Counted from the stretch's first letter, positions 41,652 to 51,260 are shown. The stretch: 64,000 nt of DNA from Algorimicrobium algoritergicola (GCF_008086165.1 NZ_VSKL01000007.1:62001-126000), one strand, 5' to 3'. Numbers and translations: made by a program. The notes: generated by a model not told the origin, from the letters alone.

Positions 41652-44504
41652 ATGCCTAAAAACAAAAACATAAAATCTGTTCTGCTTATAGGTTCAGGAC
41701 CCATAGTTATTGGTCAAGCTTGTGAATTTGATTATTCAGGAACCCAAGCATTACGATCATTAAGAGAAGACGGAATTGAAACTATTCTTATCAATTCTAA
41801 TCCAGCAACCATCATGACAGATCCTTCCATGGCAGATCATGTTTACCTGTTGCCACTTACCACGAAATCCATTATTAAAATTCTGAATGAACATCCGCAA
41901 ATTGATGCTGTTCTTCCTACAATGGGCGGACAAACTGCATTAAATTTAGCGATTGAAGCAGATGAAAAAGGAATTTGGGATGATTTCAATGTCAAGTTAA
42001 TAGGTGTTGATATAGAAGCTATTAATATTACTGAAGATCGTGAGCAGTTTCGTGAACTCATGTTGAAAATTGGAATCCCAATGGCACCTCAAGCTACAGC
42101 AACGTCTTATTTAAAAGGTAAGGAAATTGCTCAAGAGTTTGGTTTTCCGTTGGTTATTAGAGCGTCCTATACACTTGGTGGAGCAGGAGCTTCCATTGTT
42201 TATAAAGAAGAGGATTTTGATGAATTATTAACACGTGGATTGGAAATTTCGCCAATTCATGAAGTAATGATTGACAAAGCACTTTTAGGTTGGAAAGAAT
42301 ACGAGTTAGAGTTATTACGCGATAGAAATGATAACGTTGTTATTATTTGTACGATTGAAAATATGGACCCTATGGGAATCCATACTGGCGATTCTATTAC
42401 AGTTGCTCCAGCAATGACGTTGTCAGACAAAACCTTCCAGCGCATGCGTGATATGGCTATCCATATGATGCGTAGTATTGGTGATTTTGCGGGTGGTTGT
42501 AATGTGCAGTTTGCTGTAAGTCCAGATGAGAATGAAGATATTATTGCTATTGAAATTAATCCACGTGTATCACGTTCTTCGGCATTAGCAAGTAAAGCAA
42601 CAGGTTATCCCATTGCTAAAATAGCATCAAAATTAGCAATTGGTTATAATTTAGATGAATTAACTAATCAAATTACAGGATCTACTTCCGCTTTATTTGA
42701 ACCGACTTTAGACTATGTGGTAGTAAAAATTCCACGTTGGAACTTTGATAAGTTTGAAGGATCAGATAGAACTTTAGGACTTCAAATGAAATCAGTTGGT
42801 GAGGTTATGGCAATTGGTCGTTCATTCCAGGAAGCCTTGCATAAAGCAACGCAATCGCTTGAAATTAAACGTAACGGACTGGGAGCTGATGGAAAAGGTT
42901 ATAAAGATTACGATCAAATTATTGAAAAGTTGACCAACGCAAGTTGGGATCGTGTTTTCGTGATCTATGATGCTATTCAAATGGGTATCCCGTTAAGTCG
43001 TATTCATGAGATTACAAAAATTGACATGTGGTTCTTAAAGCAATATGAAGAATTACATCATTTAGAAAAAGAAATTTCTAAATTTTCAATTGAAACTATT
43101 GAACGCGATTTATTACTAGAAGGTAAACAAAAAGGTTATGGCGACCGACAAATAGCACACATGCTAAAATGTTTGGAAAGTCAGGTTTATACAAAGAGAG
43201 AAGAATTCAAAATTAAACGTGTTTATAAATTAGTTGATACTTGTGCTGCCGAATTTAAAGCGCAAACACCTTATTACTATTCAACTTTTGAAAATGAAGT
43301 AGAGTTAGAAAATGGTGAAATAGCATCCTCTAATGAAAGTGTCGTTACTGATAAAAAGAAAATTATAGTTTTAGGTTCTGGACCTAACCGAATTGGTCAA
43401 GGTATTGAATTCGATTACTGTTGTGTTCATGGTGTTTTAGCAGCTGCGGAATGTGGTTACGAAACCATAATGATTAACTGTAATCCGGAAACAGTTTCAA
43501 CCGATTTTGATATTTCCGATAAATTATATTTTGAGCCAGTGTTCTGGGAACACATCTATGATATTATTCGTCATGAAAAACCAGAAGGTGTTATTGTACA
43601 GCTTGGTGGACAAACGGCATTAAAATTAGCGGAAAAATTAGACCGTTACGGTATTAAAATTATTGGAACAACCTATAAATCTCTAGATTTAGCTGAAGAT
43701 AGAGGAAGTTTTTCAACTATTTTAAAAGAAAATAATATTCCATATCCAGAATTTGCTGTGGCAACAAATGCAGATGAAGCTTTAGCAATTGCAGATGTTT
43801 TAGATTTTCCAATCCTAGTTAGACCGTCTTATGTTTTAGGTGGTCAAGGCATGAAAATTGTTATCAATAAAAAAGAACTAGAAGAGCATGTGGTAGATTT
43901 ATTACGCCAGATGCCAGATAATAAATTGTTGTTAGATCATTATTTAGATGGTGCTATTGAAGCGGAAGCCGATGCTATTTGCGATGGTGAAAACGTATAC
44001 ATCATTGGGATTATGGAGCATATTGAGCCTTGTGGAATCCACTCTGGTGATAGTAATGGTGTACTACCACCTTTTAATTTAGGTGATTTGGTGTTGCAGC
44101 AAATAAAAGATCATACCAAGAAAATTGCATTAGCCTTAAATACAGTAGGTTTAATAAATGTACAATTCGCAATTAAGGATGATGTGGTTTATATTATTGA
44201 AGCCAATCCAAGAGCATCAAGAACAGTTCCTTTTATTGCAAAAGCTTATGGTGAACCCTATGTAAATTACGCAACAAAAGTTATGTTAGGCGAAAAGAAA
44301 GTTACCGATTTTAACTTTAACCCAAAGTTAGAAGGGTACGCCATTAAACAACCTGTTTTCTCTTTCAACAAGTTTCCAAATGTTAATAAAAAGCTTGGAC
44401 CAGAAATGAAGAGTACAGGTGAAAGTATTTTGTTTATCGATAGCTTGAAAGACGATGAGTTTTACAACTTATATGCGAGACGTAAAATGTACTTAAGTAA
44501 GTAA
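41652..44504 (+). CDS. carB: Carbamoyl-phosphate synthase large subunit
   Basis: A 950-residue ligase making carbamoyl phosphate for pyrimidines and arginine, working with the CarA glutaminase (not in this window). Two tandem ATP-grasp halves are present: N-terminal about 1-400 with VLLIGSGPIVIGQACEFDYS, and a second from about 575 with IIVLGSGPNRIGQGIEFDYC. The oligomerisation domain is in between. It stops at residue 950, right after the second half (LGPEMKSTGES and 24 more residues), so the C-terminal MGS allosteric domain of E. coli CarB (about 1073 residues) is missing. This is common in Bacteroidota. It ends at a strong terminator. Confidence 0.96.
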   Translation: MPKNKNIKSVLLIGSGPIVIGQACEFDYSGTQALRSLREDGIETILINSNPATIMTDPSMADHVYLLPLTTKSIIKILNEHPQIDAVLPTMGGQTALNLAIEADEKGIWDDFNVKLIGVDIEAINITEDREQFRELMLKIGIPMAPQATATSYLKGKEIAQEFGFPLVIRASYTLGGAGASIVYKEEDFDELLTRGLEISPIHEVMIDKALLGWKEYELELLRDRNDNVVIICTIENMDPMGIHTGDSITVAPAMTLSDKTFQRMRDMAIHMMRSIGDFAGGCNVQFAVSPDENEDIIAIEINPRVSRSSALASKATGYPIAKIASKLAIGYNLDELTNQITGSTSALFEPTLDYVVVKIPRWNFDKFEGSDRTLGLQMKSVGEVMAIGRSFQEALHKATQSLEIKRNGLGADGKGYKDYDQIIEKLTNASWDRVFVIYDAIQMGIPLSRIHEITKIDMWFLKQYEELHHLEKEISKFSIETIERDLLLEGKQKGYGDRQIAHMLKCLESQVYTKREEFKIKRVYKLVDTCAAEFKAQTPYYYSTFENEVELENGEIASSNESVVTDKKKIIVLGSGPNRIGQGIEFDYCCVHGVLAAAECGYETIMINCNPETVSTDFDISDKLYFEPVFWEHIYDIIRHEKPEGVIVQLGGQTALKLAEKLDRYGIKIIGTTYKSLDLAEDRGSFSTILKENNIPYPEFAVATNADEALAIADVLDFPILVRPSYVLGGQGMKIVINKKELEEHVVDLLRQMPDNKLLLDHYLDGAIEAEADAICDGENVYIIGIMEHIEPCGIHSGDSNGVLPPFNLGDLVLQQIKDHTKKIALALNTVGLINVQFAIKDDVVYIIEANPRASRTVPFIAKAYGEPYVNYATKVMLGEKKVTDFNFNPKLEGYAIKQPVFSFNKFPNVNKKLGPEMKSTGESILFIDSLKDDEFYNLYARRKMYLSK

Positions 44505-44533
44505 TTAAGAAATCTTTAGTAACATTTTTTTTA

Positions 44534-44576
44534 GTAACGCTTTTTTAAAAATTGCTTTTAAAAAAGCGTTACTTTT
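44534..44576 (+). terminator. carB terminator
   Basis: A perfect 13-bp stem (44534-44546 with 44560-44572) and 13-base loop, followed by TTTT. The last stem bases also belong to a TACTTTTG box at 44570-44577, the likely -7 element of the next gene. Confidence 0.85.
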
Positions 44577-44596
44577 GTTTTGTAAATATCCTAATC

Positions 44597-45448
44597 ATGA
44601 TTAGACAACTACTTATTATACCTTTTTTAATGATCTCTTTCTGGACTTTTGCACAAGTATCTGCGGGACAAATAGATGATTTTGAAGATGGAACCGTTCA
44701 GAATTGGATTATTGGATCTACTACTGGAGCACCAGAAAACATTACTACTGGTGGACCAAACGGTGTTGATGATAATTTTTTAGAATACACATCCATAGGT
44801 GGTAGTGGAGCAGGAAGTAGAATGGTATTTTTTAATTCCTTTTCGCAATGGTCTGGTAATTTTATTTCGGAAGGTATTGTTGAAATTCAATTTCAAGCAC
44901 AAGCGTTAACAAACGATTTAAATTTACGTTTAGCGTTTCAAGGACCAATGGGAACTCGTATGGTTTCTACAAACCCTGTTTTTCTTGCTGCGGGAACTGG
45001 TTGGACAAGTGTTGCATTATCACTTGCAGTATCTGATTTCACAGTTGTTCAAGGACCTGCTTCTGTTGCAGAAGTGTTGGGAGATGTGTCAACTATGCGT
45101 ATTTTAAGTCATTCTTCAATTGACAATTGGAAAGGTGAAGTAATTGCATCTACATTACGTGTTGATAATATTACGGCCTCTACAACGTTAAGTCGTTCTA
45201 ATTTTACAAAGGAATTGGGTTTTACTATTTACCCAAACCCAAGTAAGTCGAAATTAAATATCCGTGTAGCTTCATCTAATAATTTTTCTAAAGTTGAAGT
45301 TTATAACATTTTAGGATCTCGTGTGTATCAAGGTCGTATTAAGGCTTTAAATACATCCATAAATGTGAGTCAGTGGGATAGTGGTGTTTATTTAGTGCGA
45401 ATTTCTAATACTAAAGAAACTATTTCAAAGCGCTTTGTAAAGCAGTAA
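44597..45448 (+). CDS. T9SS type A sorted secreted protein
   Basis: A 283-residue exported protein, with its start at the ATG at 44597; the longer frame to 44552 lies in the carB terminator. The signal peptide is about 1-19 (IRQLLIIPFLMISFWTFAQ). The central beta-sandwich, about 25-195, begins DDFEDGTVQNWIIGST and resembles carbohydrate-binding jelly-roll modules, but I cannot name the ligand. The last 70 residues are a T9SS type A domain: IYPNPSKSKLNIRV, VEVYNILGSRVYQG and GVYLVRISNTKET. It is expected to be secreted or held at the cell surface. Confidence 0.85.
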   Translation: MIRQLLIIPFLMISFWTFAQVSAGQIDDFEDGTVQNWIIGSTTGAPENITTGGPNGVDDNFLEYTSIGGSGAGSRMVFFNSFSQWSGNFISEGIVEIQFQAQALTNDLNLRLAFQGPMGTRMVSTNPVFLAAGTGWTSVALSLAVSDFTVVQGPASVAEVLGDVSTMRILSHSSIDNWKGEVIASTLRVDNITASTTLSRSNFTKELGFTIYPNPSKSKLNIRVASSNNFSKVEVYNILGSRVYQGRIKALNTSINVSQWDSGVYLVRISNTKETISKRFVKQ

Positions 45449-45471
45449 CCTAATTTTTATATTACATATAC

Positions 45472-45499
45472 AAACCACTAGATTTATCTGGTGGTTTTT
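45472..45499. terminator. Bidirectional terminator
   Basis: An 11-bp stem (45472-45482 with 45487-45497, one G-U pair) with a four-base loop TTTA and T run on the plus side, between the convergent T9SS gene and DUF3307 gene. Confidence 0.82.
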
Positions 45500-46204
45500 T
45501 TATACTAATACTTGAAATATTATACCTGTAATGATGGCAATACCGAAGCTAATGAGCGTGCCAATTAAAATGTATTCCGTGAGTTTTCGGTGTTTACTTT
45601 CTTTTAAATCACCGAATCTAAAAACGGATTTTGCTGTAATTAAGAATCCTACAGCTTCCCAATGATTCATAATAATAAAGATGAATACCAGAAGACGCTC
45701 AAGAATCCCAATATACTTGCCAGCATCCTTTAATGATTCGTTGCCTTTGGTGAGTTTCTCTATATTCCATTTACTAAAAATAGCCTGCATGATTATTGAA
45801 ACAGGTTTTGTTAAAAATAGCAAACAGGTAAGTAGAAGTAGAGCAGATTCGGCAGGTATTTCAGATGTTGTAAACGATGTGTTTGTGTAGATGAAATAAG
45901 CAGCAAAAATACTGATGATGTGTAACAGCTGATCAATAAAAAACCATTGACGTTTGGTTTTCTTATTTTGAAAAAACAGTTTGATAGCATCTATAATAAA
46001 ATGCAATAATGTAATAATTAGTAGTAATGGCCAATAGGATACATCCCAAACTAGAATAAATAACAACGCCATGTGAATGGCAACATGTAAGTATAGTTTA
46101 GGCGATTTTAGTTTTCTCTTTTCTTTACTTTTTACCCAAGACTTTGGTTGAAGAATAAAATCTCCAATCAAATGTGCTAAAATAAGTTTTACTAATAAAA
46201 TCAT
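45500..46204 (-). CDS. DUF3307 membrane protein
   Basis: A 234-residue integral membrane protein with about six helices. The N-terminal LILAHLIGDFILQPKSWVK and the LHFIIDAIKLFF segment are typical of DUF3307. It starts at the ATG at 46204, one base after the satD-like stop, so the two genes are translationally coupled; the same SatD-DUF3307 pair is a recurring cassette in this group. Function unknown. Confidence 0.85.
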   Translation of the reverse strand: MILLVKLILAHLIGDFILQPKSWVKSKEKRKLKSPKLYLHVAIHMALLFILVWDVSYWPLLLIITLLHFIIDAIKLFFQNKKTKRQWFFIDQLLHIISIFAAYFIYTNTSFTTSEIPAESALLLLTCLLFLTKPVSIIMQAIFSKWNIEKLTKGNESLKDAGKYIGILERLLVFIFIIMNHWEAVGFLITAKSVFRFGDLKESKHRKLTEYILIGTLISFGIAIITGIIFQVLV

Positions 46205-46205
46205 C

Positions 46206-46814
46206 CTACAAGTTACTTATTTTAATGATATACAAGTTGTTCAGTTCTAATATTTCTTCAAGATTAGCGCGTTTCATCCGTTTGCTTACGGCTTCTTGAT
46301 TAATACCAATTAGTTGTGCAATTTCACTTTGAATCTTATGGGGATTTTCAATTTGTATTTTTATAATTTCGGCAGAATTTACGGTCCAATTATCCATGCT
46401 AATCATAGCTAATTTAAAGTATAAATTCATATCTCTATTTAAAATAGTATCTGATGTTTTCAGCTTTAAATTAATCTTGTCCTTTTTTAGGTTTTCTAAT
46501 GTTTCCCCTGAAAATTGAAAGGCTTCTCCATTTGATTCGGTTACGGTTTCACCTTGATATGTTTTAGTACCAATTCCTATTGCTATGCGTACATCTAAGC
46601 CCTTTATCATTTTAACACAAGCTTTGATATAAACAGCATGTAAAAAGCTGTTTTGAGGGGTTTTTATTTCTATTTGAAAGCTATCACCTCTGTATATTTC
46701 CCACAAACGCGTGTCAGACTCTAAAAAGGTTAGCGCATCCTTGAGTTGCGGCAACCAAATAGCTGGTTTCACGTTTTTAGAATTTATAATATCGCCTGTA
46801 ATAACACTAGTCAT
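46206..46814 (-). CDS. SatD-family protein with C-terminal HTH
   Basis: A 202-residue soluble protein. The N-terminal part, MTSVITGDIINSKNV, and the following YRGDSFQIEI and VRIAIGIGTK segments match the SatD family. About residues 155-190 form a helix-turn-helix (KIQSEIAQLIGINQEAVSKR), so it likely binds DNA. It heads the cassette with DUF3307. Two identical palindromes upstream (46863-46882 and 46891-46910) are good candidates for its own operators. In streptococci SatD belongs to a secretion and acid-tolerance operon; the role here is unknown. Confidence 0.8.
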   Translation of the reverse strand: MTSVITGDIINSKNVKPAIWLPQLKDALTFLESDTRLWEIYRGDSFQIEIKTPQNSFLHAVYIKACVKMIKGLDVRIAIGIGTKTYQGETVTESNGEAFQFSGETLENLKKDKINLKLKTSDTILNRDMNLYFKLAMISMDNWTVNSAEIIKIQIENPHKIQSEIAQLIGINQEAVSKRMKRANLEEILELNNLYIIKISNL

Positions 46815-46862
46815 AAATGTTGATGCTTTAATTATATGCCTTTATATATGAATAATTCAAAA

Positions 46863-46910
46863 TATTCCACAATTAAGGAATAAATTAATATATTCCGTTT
46901 AAAAGGAATA
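46863..46910. promoter_or_regulatory. Twin palindromic operators upstream of satD
   Basis: Two copies of TATTCC, 8 bp, GGAATA: 46863-46882 and 46891-46910. Their starts are exactly 28 bp apart. They lie 49 to 96 bp upstream of the satD start, the normal place for regulator binding. Half-site, spacer length and phasing are all repeated, so chance is unlikely. A weaker AATATTT/AAATATC dyad follows at about 46922-46940. Confidence 0.65.
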
Positions 46911-46997
46911 ATCAAATATCGAATATTTTATTGAAATATCCAAATGGTTGGTAATCAAAACAAAGTTAAAAAGGGTGTTTGGGTTATATAACCAAGA

Positions 46998-47543
46998 TTA
47001 TAGATCAATTTTAATATTGTAATCGGCTAATTCTTTCAAATAATTTTCCAAAACAAAATCTGTACTATTAAACTCAATAAGCCTATTTTTCTTGGTTTTA
47101 TTACGTTCAATAGCTTTTAAAAATCGCTTTACTTCTTCTAAAGATGATAAAATGAGTCCAGGTACTGGTGACGATTTTCCGTTATCATCTTTGGCAACCA
47201 TGGTAAAATAGGATGAATTACAGTGTTTAACATGTCCTGTTCTAATATTTTCTGCTTCCACACGAATTCCAACAACCATAGATGTTTTTCCTACGTAATT
47301 GATGGAAGATTTCATGGTAACAAGCTCGCCAATTTCCACCGGTTCTAAAAAATTTACGGTATCCACAGAAGCGGTCACACAGTAATTTTCAGAATGTTTG
47401 GAAGCGCAAGCATACGCAATTTGATCCATAAGGCTCAACATATAGCCACCATGAATTTTACCGCCAAAATTAGAGTGTGACGGTTGCATTAATTCAGCAA
47501 TGCTAATACGCGAGCATTCTACAGTTTTATAAGATTTTTTCAT
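46998..47543 (-). CDS. Acyl-CoA thioesterase, hotdog fold
   Basis: A 181-residue hotdog-fold thioesterase of the YciA/BFIT type. The conserved N-terminal segment SNFGGKIHGGYMLSLMDQIA holds the catalytic loop, with the acidic residue in LMDQIA, followed by ASVDTVNFLEPVEIGELV. It hydrolyses acyl-CoA to free acid and CoA, in the cytoplasm. A C-terminal tail of about 45 residues is lysine-rich. It lies 1 bp behind the 122-residue membrane gene, and both lie behind rmuC, so one transcript is likely. Confidence 0.9.
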   Translation of the reverse strand: MKKSYKTVECSRISIAELMQPSHSNFGGKIHGGYMLSLMDQIAYACASKHSENYCVTASVDTVNFLEPVEIGELVTMKSSINYVGKTSMVVGIRVEAENIRTGHVKHCNSSYFTMVAKDDNGKSSPVPGLILSSLEEVKRFLKAIERNKTKKNRLIEFNSTDFVLENYLKELADYNIKIDL

Positions 47544-47544
47544 A

Positions 47545-47913
47545 TTAATAGCGCCTGTTATTACGTTCTTTGTCCAATACTACTTTAGTGATAAAGTATT
47601 TGGTGTCACCTAACCAAAATAAGGTTTTATAACGTTCATAATAATGTAATTTCACATATTTACCTTGCATTTCTGTTAAGTCCTTAATGACTTGCTCTTC
47701 GCTATCTTCCACAGAGAATTCAAACAATTGGGCTTCTGAAACACCTTGACTAATTTCACCTTCCCACGTTTTTATAATAACGCCTTTACTACTAAACTTA
47801 ACCAGTTCGCCAGCGCGAATACCTTCACTATATGTTGCAAAATAAATAAAACAGCCATAACCAACTATGACTAGGACTAAAGCGACAATTAATTTAGTTA
47901 ATATATTTTTCAT
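47545..47913 (-). CDS. Small single-span membrane protein of unknown function
   Basis: A 122-residue protein with one N-terminal membrane helix at about 6-27 (LIVALVLVIVGYGCFIYFA) and a beta-rich periplasmic part: SEGIRAGELVKFSSKGVIIK, then KTWEGEISQG and KYVKLHYYERYKTLFW. In related genomes it is often misannotated as 6-phosphogluconate dehydrogenase, which it does not resemble. It is located between rmuC (15 bp upstream) and the thioesterase (1 bp downstream). Confidence 0.75.
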   Translation of the reverse strand: MKNILTKLIVALVLVIVGYGCFIYFATYSEGIRAGELVKFSSKGVIIKTWEGEISQGVSEAQLFEFSVEDSEEQVIKDLTEMQGKYVKLHYYERYKTLFWLGDTKYFITKVVLDKERNNRRY

Positions 47914-47928
47914 CGTGTAATTTGTTTG

Positions 47929-49326
47929 TTATTCGTCATCATCAGATGACAGTTTTGCTCTTTTTAAAATAGCTTCAGGTAATGCTTTTTTAGCTTTGGC
48001 ACCTAGTTTTTTAATTTTTTCAACACTTGTAATAAGGTTTCCTTTTCCTTCAACTAACTTATTCATGGCTGATGAATAGTCTTTTTTAGCATCATCAATT
48101 TTCTTTCCTACGCCTGTTAGGTCTTTTACTAAACCTTCAAATTTATCATATAAAGCACCAGCTTGCCTGGCAATTTCAATGGCATTTTGTTGTTGTTTTT
48201 CGTTATTCCACATACTATCTACCGTTCGTAAAGTAGCTAAAAGGGTAGAAGGTGTAACAATAACTATGTTTTTCTCGAATGCCTTATTGTAAATGGAGTT
48301 GTCTGCATTAATGGCGACCGCAAAAGCAGGTTCTATAGGAATAAAAAGTAATACAAAATCAGGACTTTCTATATCGTATAAATCTTCATATTTCTTTTCA
48401 GAAAGTTGGTCTACGTGTTTTCTAATAGAATTTATATGTGCTTTAAGATAAATTTCACGTTCATCATCCTCTGCGTTTACATAGCGTTCGTAATCTGTTA
48501 ATGACACCTTACTGTCAATAATCATTTTTTTATTATCCGGTAAATGCAATACAATATCCGGAAGCACTCTGGTGCCATCTTCTCTCGTAAAGTTCTGTTG
48601 TACAAAATACTCTCTATCTTTTTCTAGACCAGATTTTTCTAGAACACGTTCTAAAACTAATTCGCCCCAATTTCCTTGCATTTTACTATCACCTTTTAAA
48701 GCTCTAGTTAGGTTTGTAGCTTCTTTGGTCATTTGCTGATTTAAATCTTTTAAACCCAACAATTGTTCTTTTAAAGCCGAATGCATGCTGATACTTTCCT
48801 TTTGTGTATCGTCTACTTTTTTCTCGAAAATTTGAATTTTTTCTTGAAGCGGGTTTAAAATATTTTTTATGTTCTCTTTATTCTGAAGGGTGAATTTCTC
48901 TGTTTTTTCGTCTAAAATTTTAGTAGCTAATAGCTCAAAATCCTTACGTAATTGTTCTTGGCGAAGTTCTAATTCTTCATCGCGTTTTAAAAGTTGTTGT
49001 TCCAAGTTTTCGTATTCTGAATTGCGCCGTGCTAATTCTGAATTTAGAAGTTCTTTTTCTTTTCTAATGTCATCTCTATCAATTTCAATTTTGGATAGGA
49101 GTTCTTTTAAATCAGTTGTTTGTTGATTAAAATAGGATTGTTGTTTTTGAGTTTCTTCATCAAAAGACACCTTCAAGCTAGCGAGTTGTTGCTGCAAATT
49201 AGTGTTTCGCTCCTCAAGTGTACTTGTGTCACTTTTGTTTTTTAGTTTGGAAATAGTCAGACCAATATAGGCGCCAATAGCACCCGAAAAAATAATAGCA
49301 ATAATGAGAATAAGGCTGTCAATCAT
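47929..49326 (-). CDS. rmuC: DNA recombination protein RmuC
   Basis: A 465-residue protein. An N-terminal membrane helix at about 3-22 is followed by a long coiled coil to about 210 (NTNLQQQLASLKVSFDEE and repeats). The RmuC nuclease-like domain is C-terminal, with GNWGELVLERVLEKSGLEK, LPDIVLHLPDNKKMIIDSKV and the later FVLLFIPIEPAFAVA. The D and K of the DSK motif are kept. RmuC limits inversions at short repeats, probably as a nuclease. It is the first gene of the rmuC-membrane-thioesterase run. Confidence 0.93.
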   Translation of the reverse strand: MIDSLILIIAIIFSGAIGAYIGLTISKLKNKSDTSTLEERNTNLQQQLASLKVSFDEETQKQQSYFNQQTTDLKELLSKIEIDRDDIRKEKELLNSELARRNSEYENLEQQLLKRDEELELRQEQLRKDFELLATKILDEKTEKFTLQNKENIKNILNPLQEKIQIFEKKVDDTQKESISMHSALKEQLLGLKDLNQQMTKEATNLTRALKGDSKMQGNWGELVLERVLEKSGLEKDREYFVQQNFTREDGTRVLPDIVLHLPDNKKMIIDSKVSLTDYERYVNAEDDEREIYLKAHINSIRKHVDQLSEKKYEDLYDIESPDFVLLFIPIEPAFAVAINADNSIYNKAFEKNIVIVTPSTLLATLRTVDSMWNNEKQQQNAIEIARQAGALYDKFEGLVKDLTGVGKKIDDAKKDYSSAMNKLVEGKGNLITSVEKIKKLGAKAKKALPEAILKRAKLSSDDDE

Positions 49327-49532
49327 TTTTAAAAAGAGAATTTCACCAAAGATAATTTTTTTTAATTGGAACTTGTAAAATTCGCCATATGAAGTTTTAT
49401 CATTTAATAGATGTTGTAAAAGGGTAAAAAATATATCCTGTTTTTACTCGAAAACAACAAACAGAATGACTTAAAGAGGTACTTTTAAGTATAGATATGA
49501 ATTATCAGCAATACACACAATTTAATATTTCA

Positions 49533-51260
49533 TTAAAGAACGGACGTACTAATTTCAATATCTGCATCTTGCCAAGCCGTGTTAAATTCTTGCATAATAG
49601 CGGAAGCTTCGTCTAATTTTTCTTGCGCCATTAAGCTTTCATACAACCCCATTAAAGACCAACCATTTTGTCTTAAATCCATTAAATCTTCTAAATATAC
49701 CTTTTCAGCTTCTTGATATTTACCCGCTTTTAGTAAGGTAGCTCCTAAATTTTGTCTTGGTGGAATGTACCAAGATGCAGGTTCATTATAAATTAAATTG
49801 TCTTCCAATTCTACAGCCTTTTCAAAATGTGAAATGGCAAGATTGTATTTTTTATCCAATGAAGCAATTTCACCAGCAACTACTTCATAAGCTAATTTTG
49901 CAATGGTTGTTCCGTTGTCAAATCCAGTTGCTGTAATATTTTCCATGTCTGGATCATCAATTAATAGTTGAATAGCCTCCAGTTCCTCTTTTGCTTCCTT
50001 ATTATTGTTTTTTCTAACAAAAGCAACACCTCTTGCATAATGCCAGATAAGTTTTAAATGTTTTATATCATCATGAGGTTTTGGGTAGGTTAAAATATCA
50101 TTCCATTTTCCAAATCTAGTATAGGCTAAAAGAGGTGTGGCAGCAAAATTTTGTAAGAAATGTAAATCCTTCATTTCGCCAACGGGAACTTTTTCAGCTG
50201 TTTTTTTTGCGGCGTCAATAGCAATTTCACTATTACCTAACAGACTAGCAGCAGACCATAAAAAATGAATATTATGTGGGTAATAACCTAAAGGATACAT
50301 GCCTTGAGCGTAACACTGTGAAATATAATCCTCATCTGCTAAAATAGCTTGCTGATTCACTAAAACGGCATCTTTATAACGACCTACACGAATATAAATA
50401 TGAGAAGGCATATGAACAATATGTCCTGCTCCAGGCATTAAAGTTCCTAATTTATCTGCACTTGGAATGGCTAAATCTGGTTTAGGTAGTTCCACCATGT
50501 GAATATAATAATGGTGTGCTCCAGGATTATCGGGACTTAAAACCATGGCTTCTTCTAATGCTTTTTTAGCTTCTAGAATATTAGGTGACGGGTTTCCTTT
50601 TTTATCCCAATAATTCCATGGTACTGTGTTCATTACCGAAGCTGCATAAAGAATTAGGATATCGGAATCTTCTGAATATTCTGCTGCCACTTCAGCCATG
50701 AATTCCATGTAATTATAGTTTAAATCACCTGTGTCTTTTGTTAAATCTTTGGAGTATCGGTAAGTTAAAGCATTAATTAAAGCTTGTTCTTTTTTTGTGG
50801 CTTTCGGAGCCAATTTTATAGCTTTTGCTATGGCTTCATTGTATTTGTTTTTACGATCATCATCTGGAAATGGGTCATTAATGTTTGGGCCAAGCGTATA
50901 GGCTTGTCCCCAAAAAGCCATAGCTAAATTAGGATCCAAACGTGAAGCTTCCATAAAAGAACGATGAGCTTCCGCATGATTAAAAGCGTATGTTAACCGT
51001 AAGCCTTGATTAAAAAAGCGTTGTGCCAATTCATTTTTGGTACTGACTTTATAGCTGTGTATACCAAGATTTTCAAATAATGGCGAAATTTGTTTGGTGG
51101 TATCAACATCTGTTAACAGGAATTTGGCAGGCATACATTTAATGTAATTCATACCGACTTGTTTTGTATAATCAAATTCTGCTTCTTTGTTATAATGAAA
51201 AAGCAAAAAACTTACTAAAGAAACTAATGTGACAAGAATTAAACTGATTTTGAATTTCAT
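49533..51260 (-). CDS. Exported TPR protein with conserved His motifs
   Basis: A 575-residue protein with an N-terminal membrane or signal segment (ISLILVTLVSLVSFLLFHY at 4-22). Tetratricopeptide-like helices recur: NQGLRLTYAFNHAEAHRSFM, DPNLAMAFWGQAYTLGPN, then further repeats near the C-terminus (GKYQEAEKVYLEDL). Between about 250 and 300 lie unusually conserved His-rich stretches, PGAHHYYIHMVEL and GAGHIVHMPSHIYIRVGRY, which could bind a metal or heme. It stands alone between rmuC and the B12 importer. Function unknown. Confidence 0.75.
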   Translation of the reverse strand: MKFKISLILVTLVSLVSFLLFHYNKEAEFDYTKQVGMNYIKCMPAKFLLTDVDTTKQISPLFENLGIHSYKVSTKNELAQRFFNQGLRLTYAFNHAEAHRSFMEASRLDPNLAMAFWGQAYTLGPNINDPFPDDDRKNKYNEAIAKAIKLAPKATKKEQALINALTYRYSKDLTKDTGDLNYNYMEFMAEVAAEYSEDSDILILYAASVMNTVPWNYWDKKGNPSPNILEAKKALEEAMVLSPDNPGAHHYYIHMVELPKPDLAIPSADKLGTLMPGAGHIVHMPSHIYIRVGRYKDAVLVNQQAILADEDYISQCYAQGMYPLGYYPHNIHFLWSAASLLGNSEIAIDAAKKTAEKVPVGEMKDLHFLQNFAATPLLAYTRFGKWNDILTYPKPHDDIKHLKLIWHYARGVAFVRKNNNKEAKEELEAIQLLIDDPDMENITATGFDNGTTIAKLAYEVVAGEIASLDKKYNLAISHFEKAVELEDNLIYNEPASWYIPPRQNLGATLLKAGKYQEAEKVYLEDLMDLRQNGWSLMGLYESLMAQEKLDEASAIMQEFNTAWQDADIEISTSVL

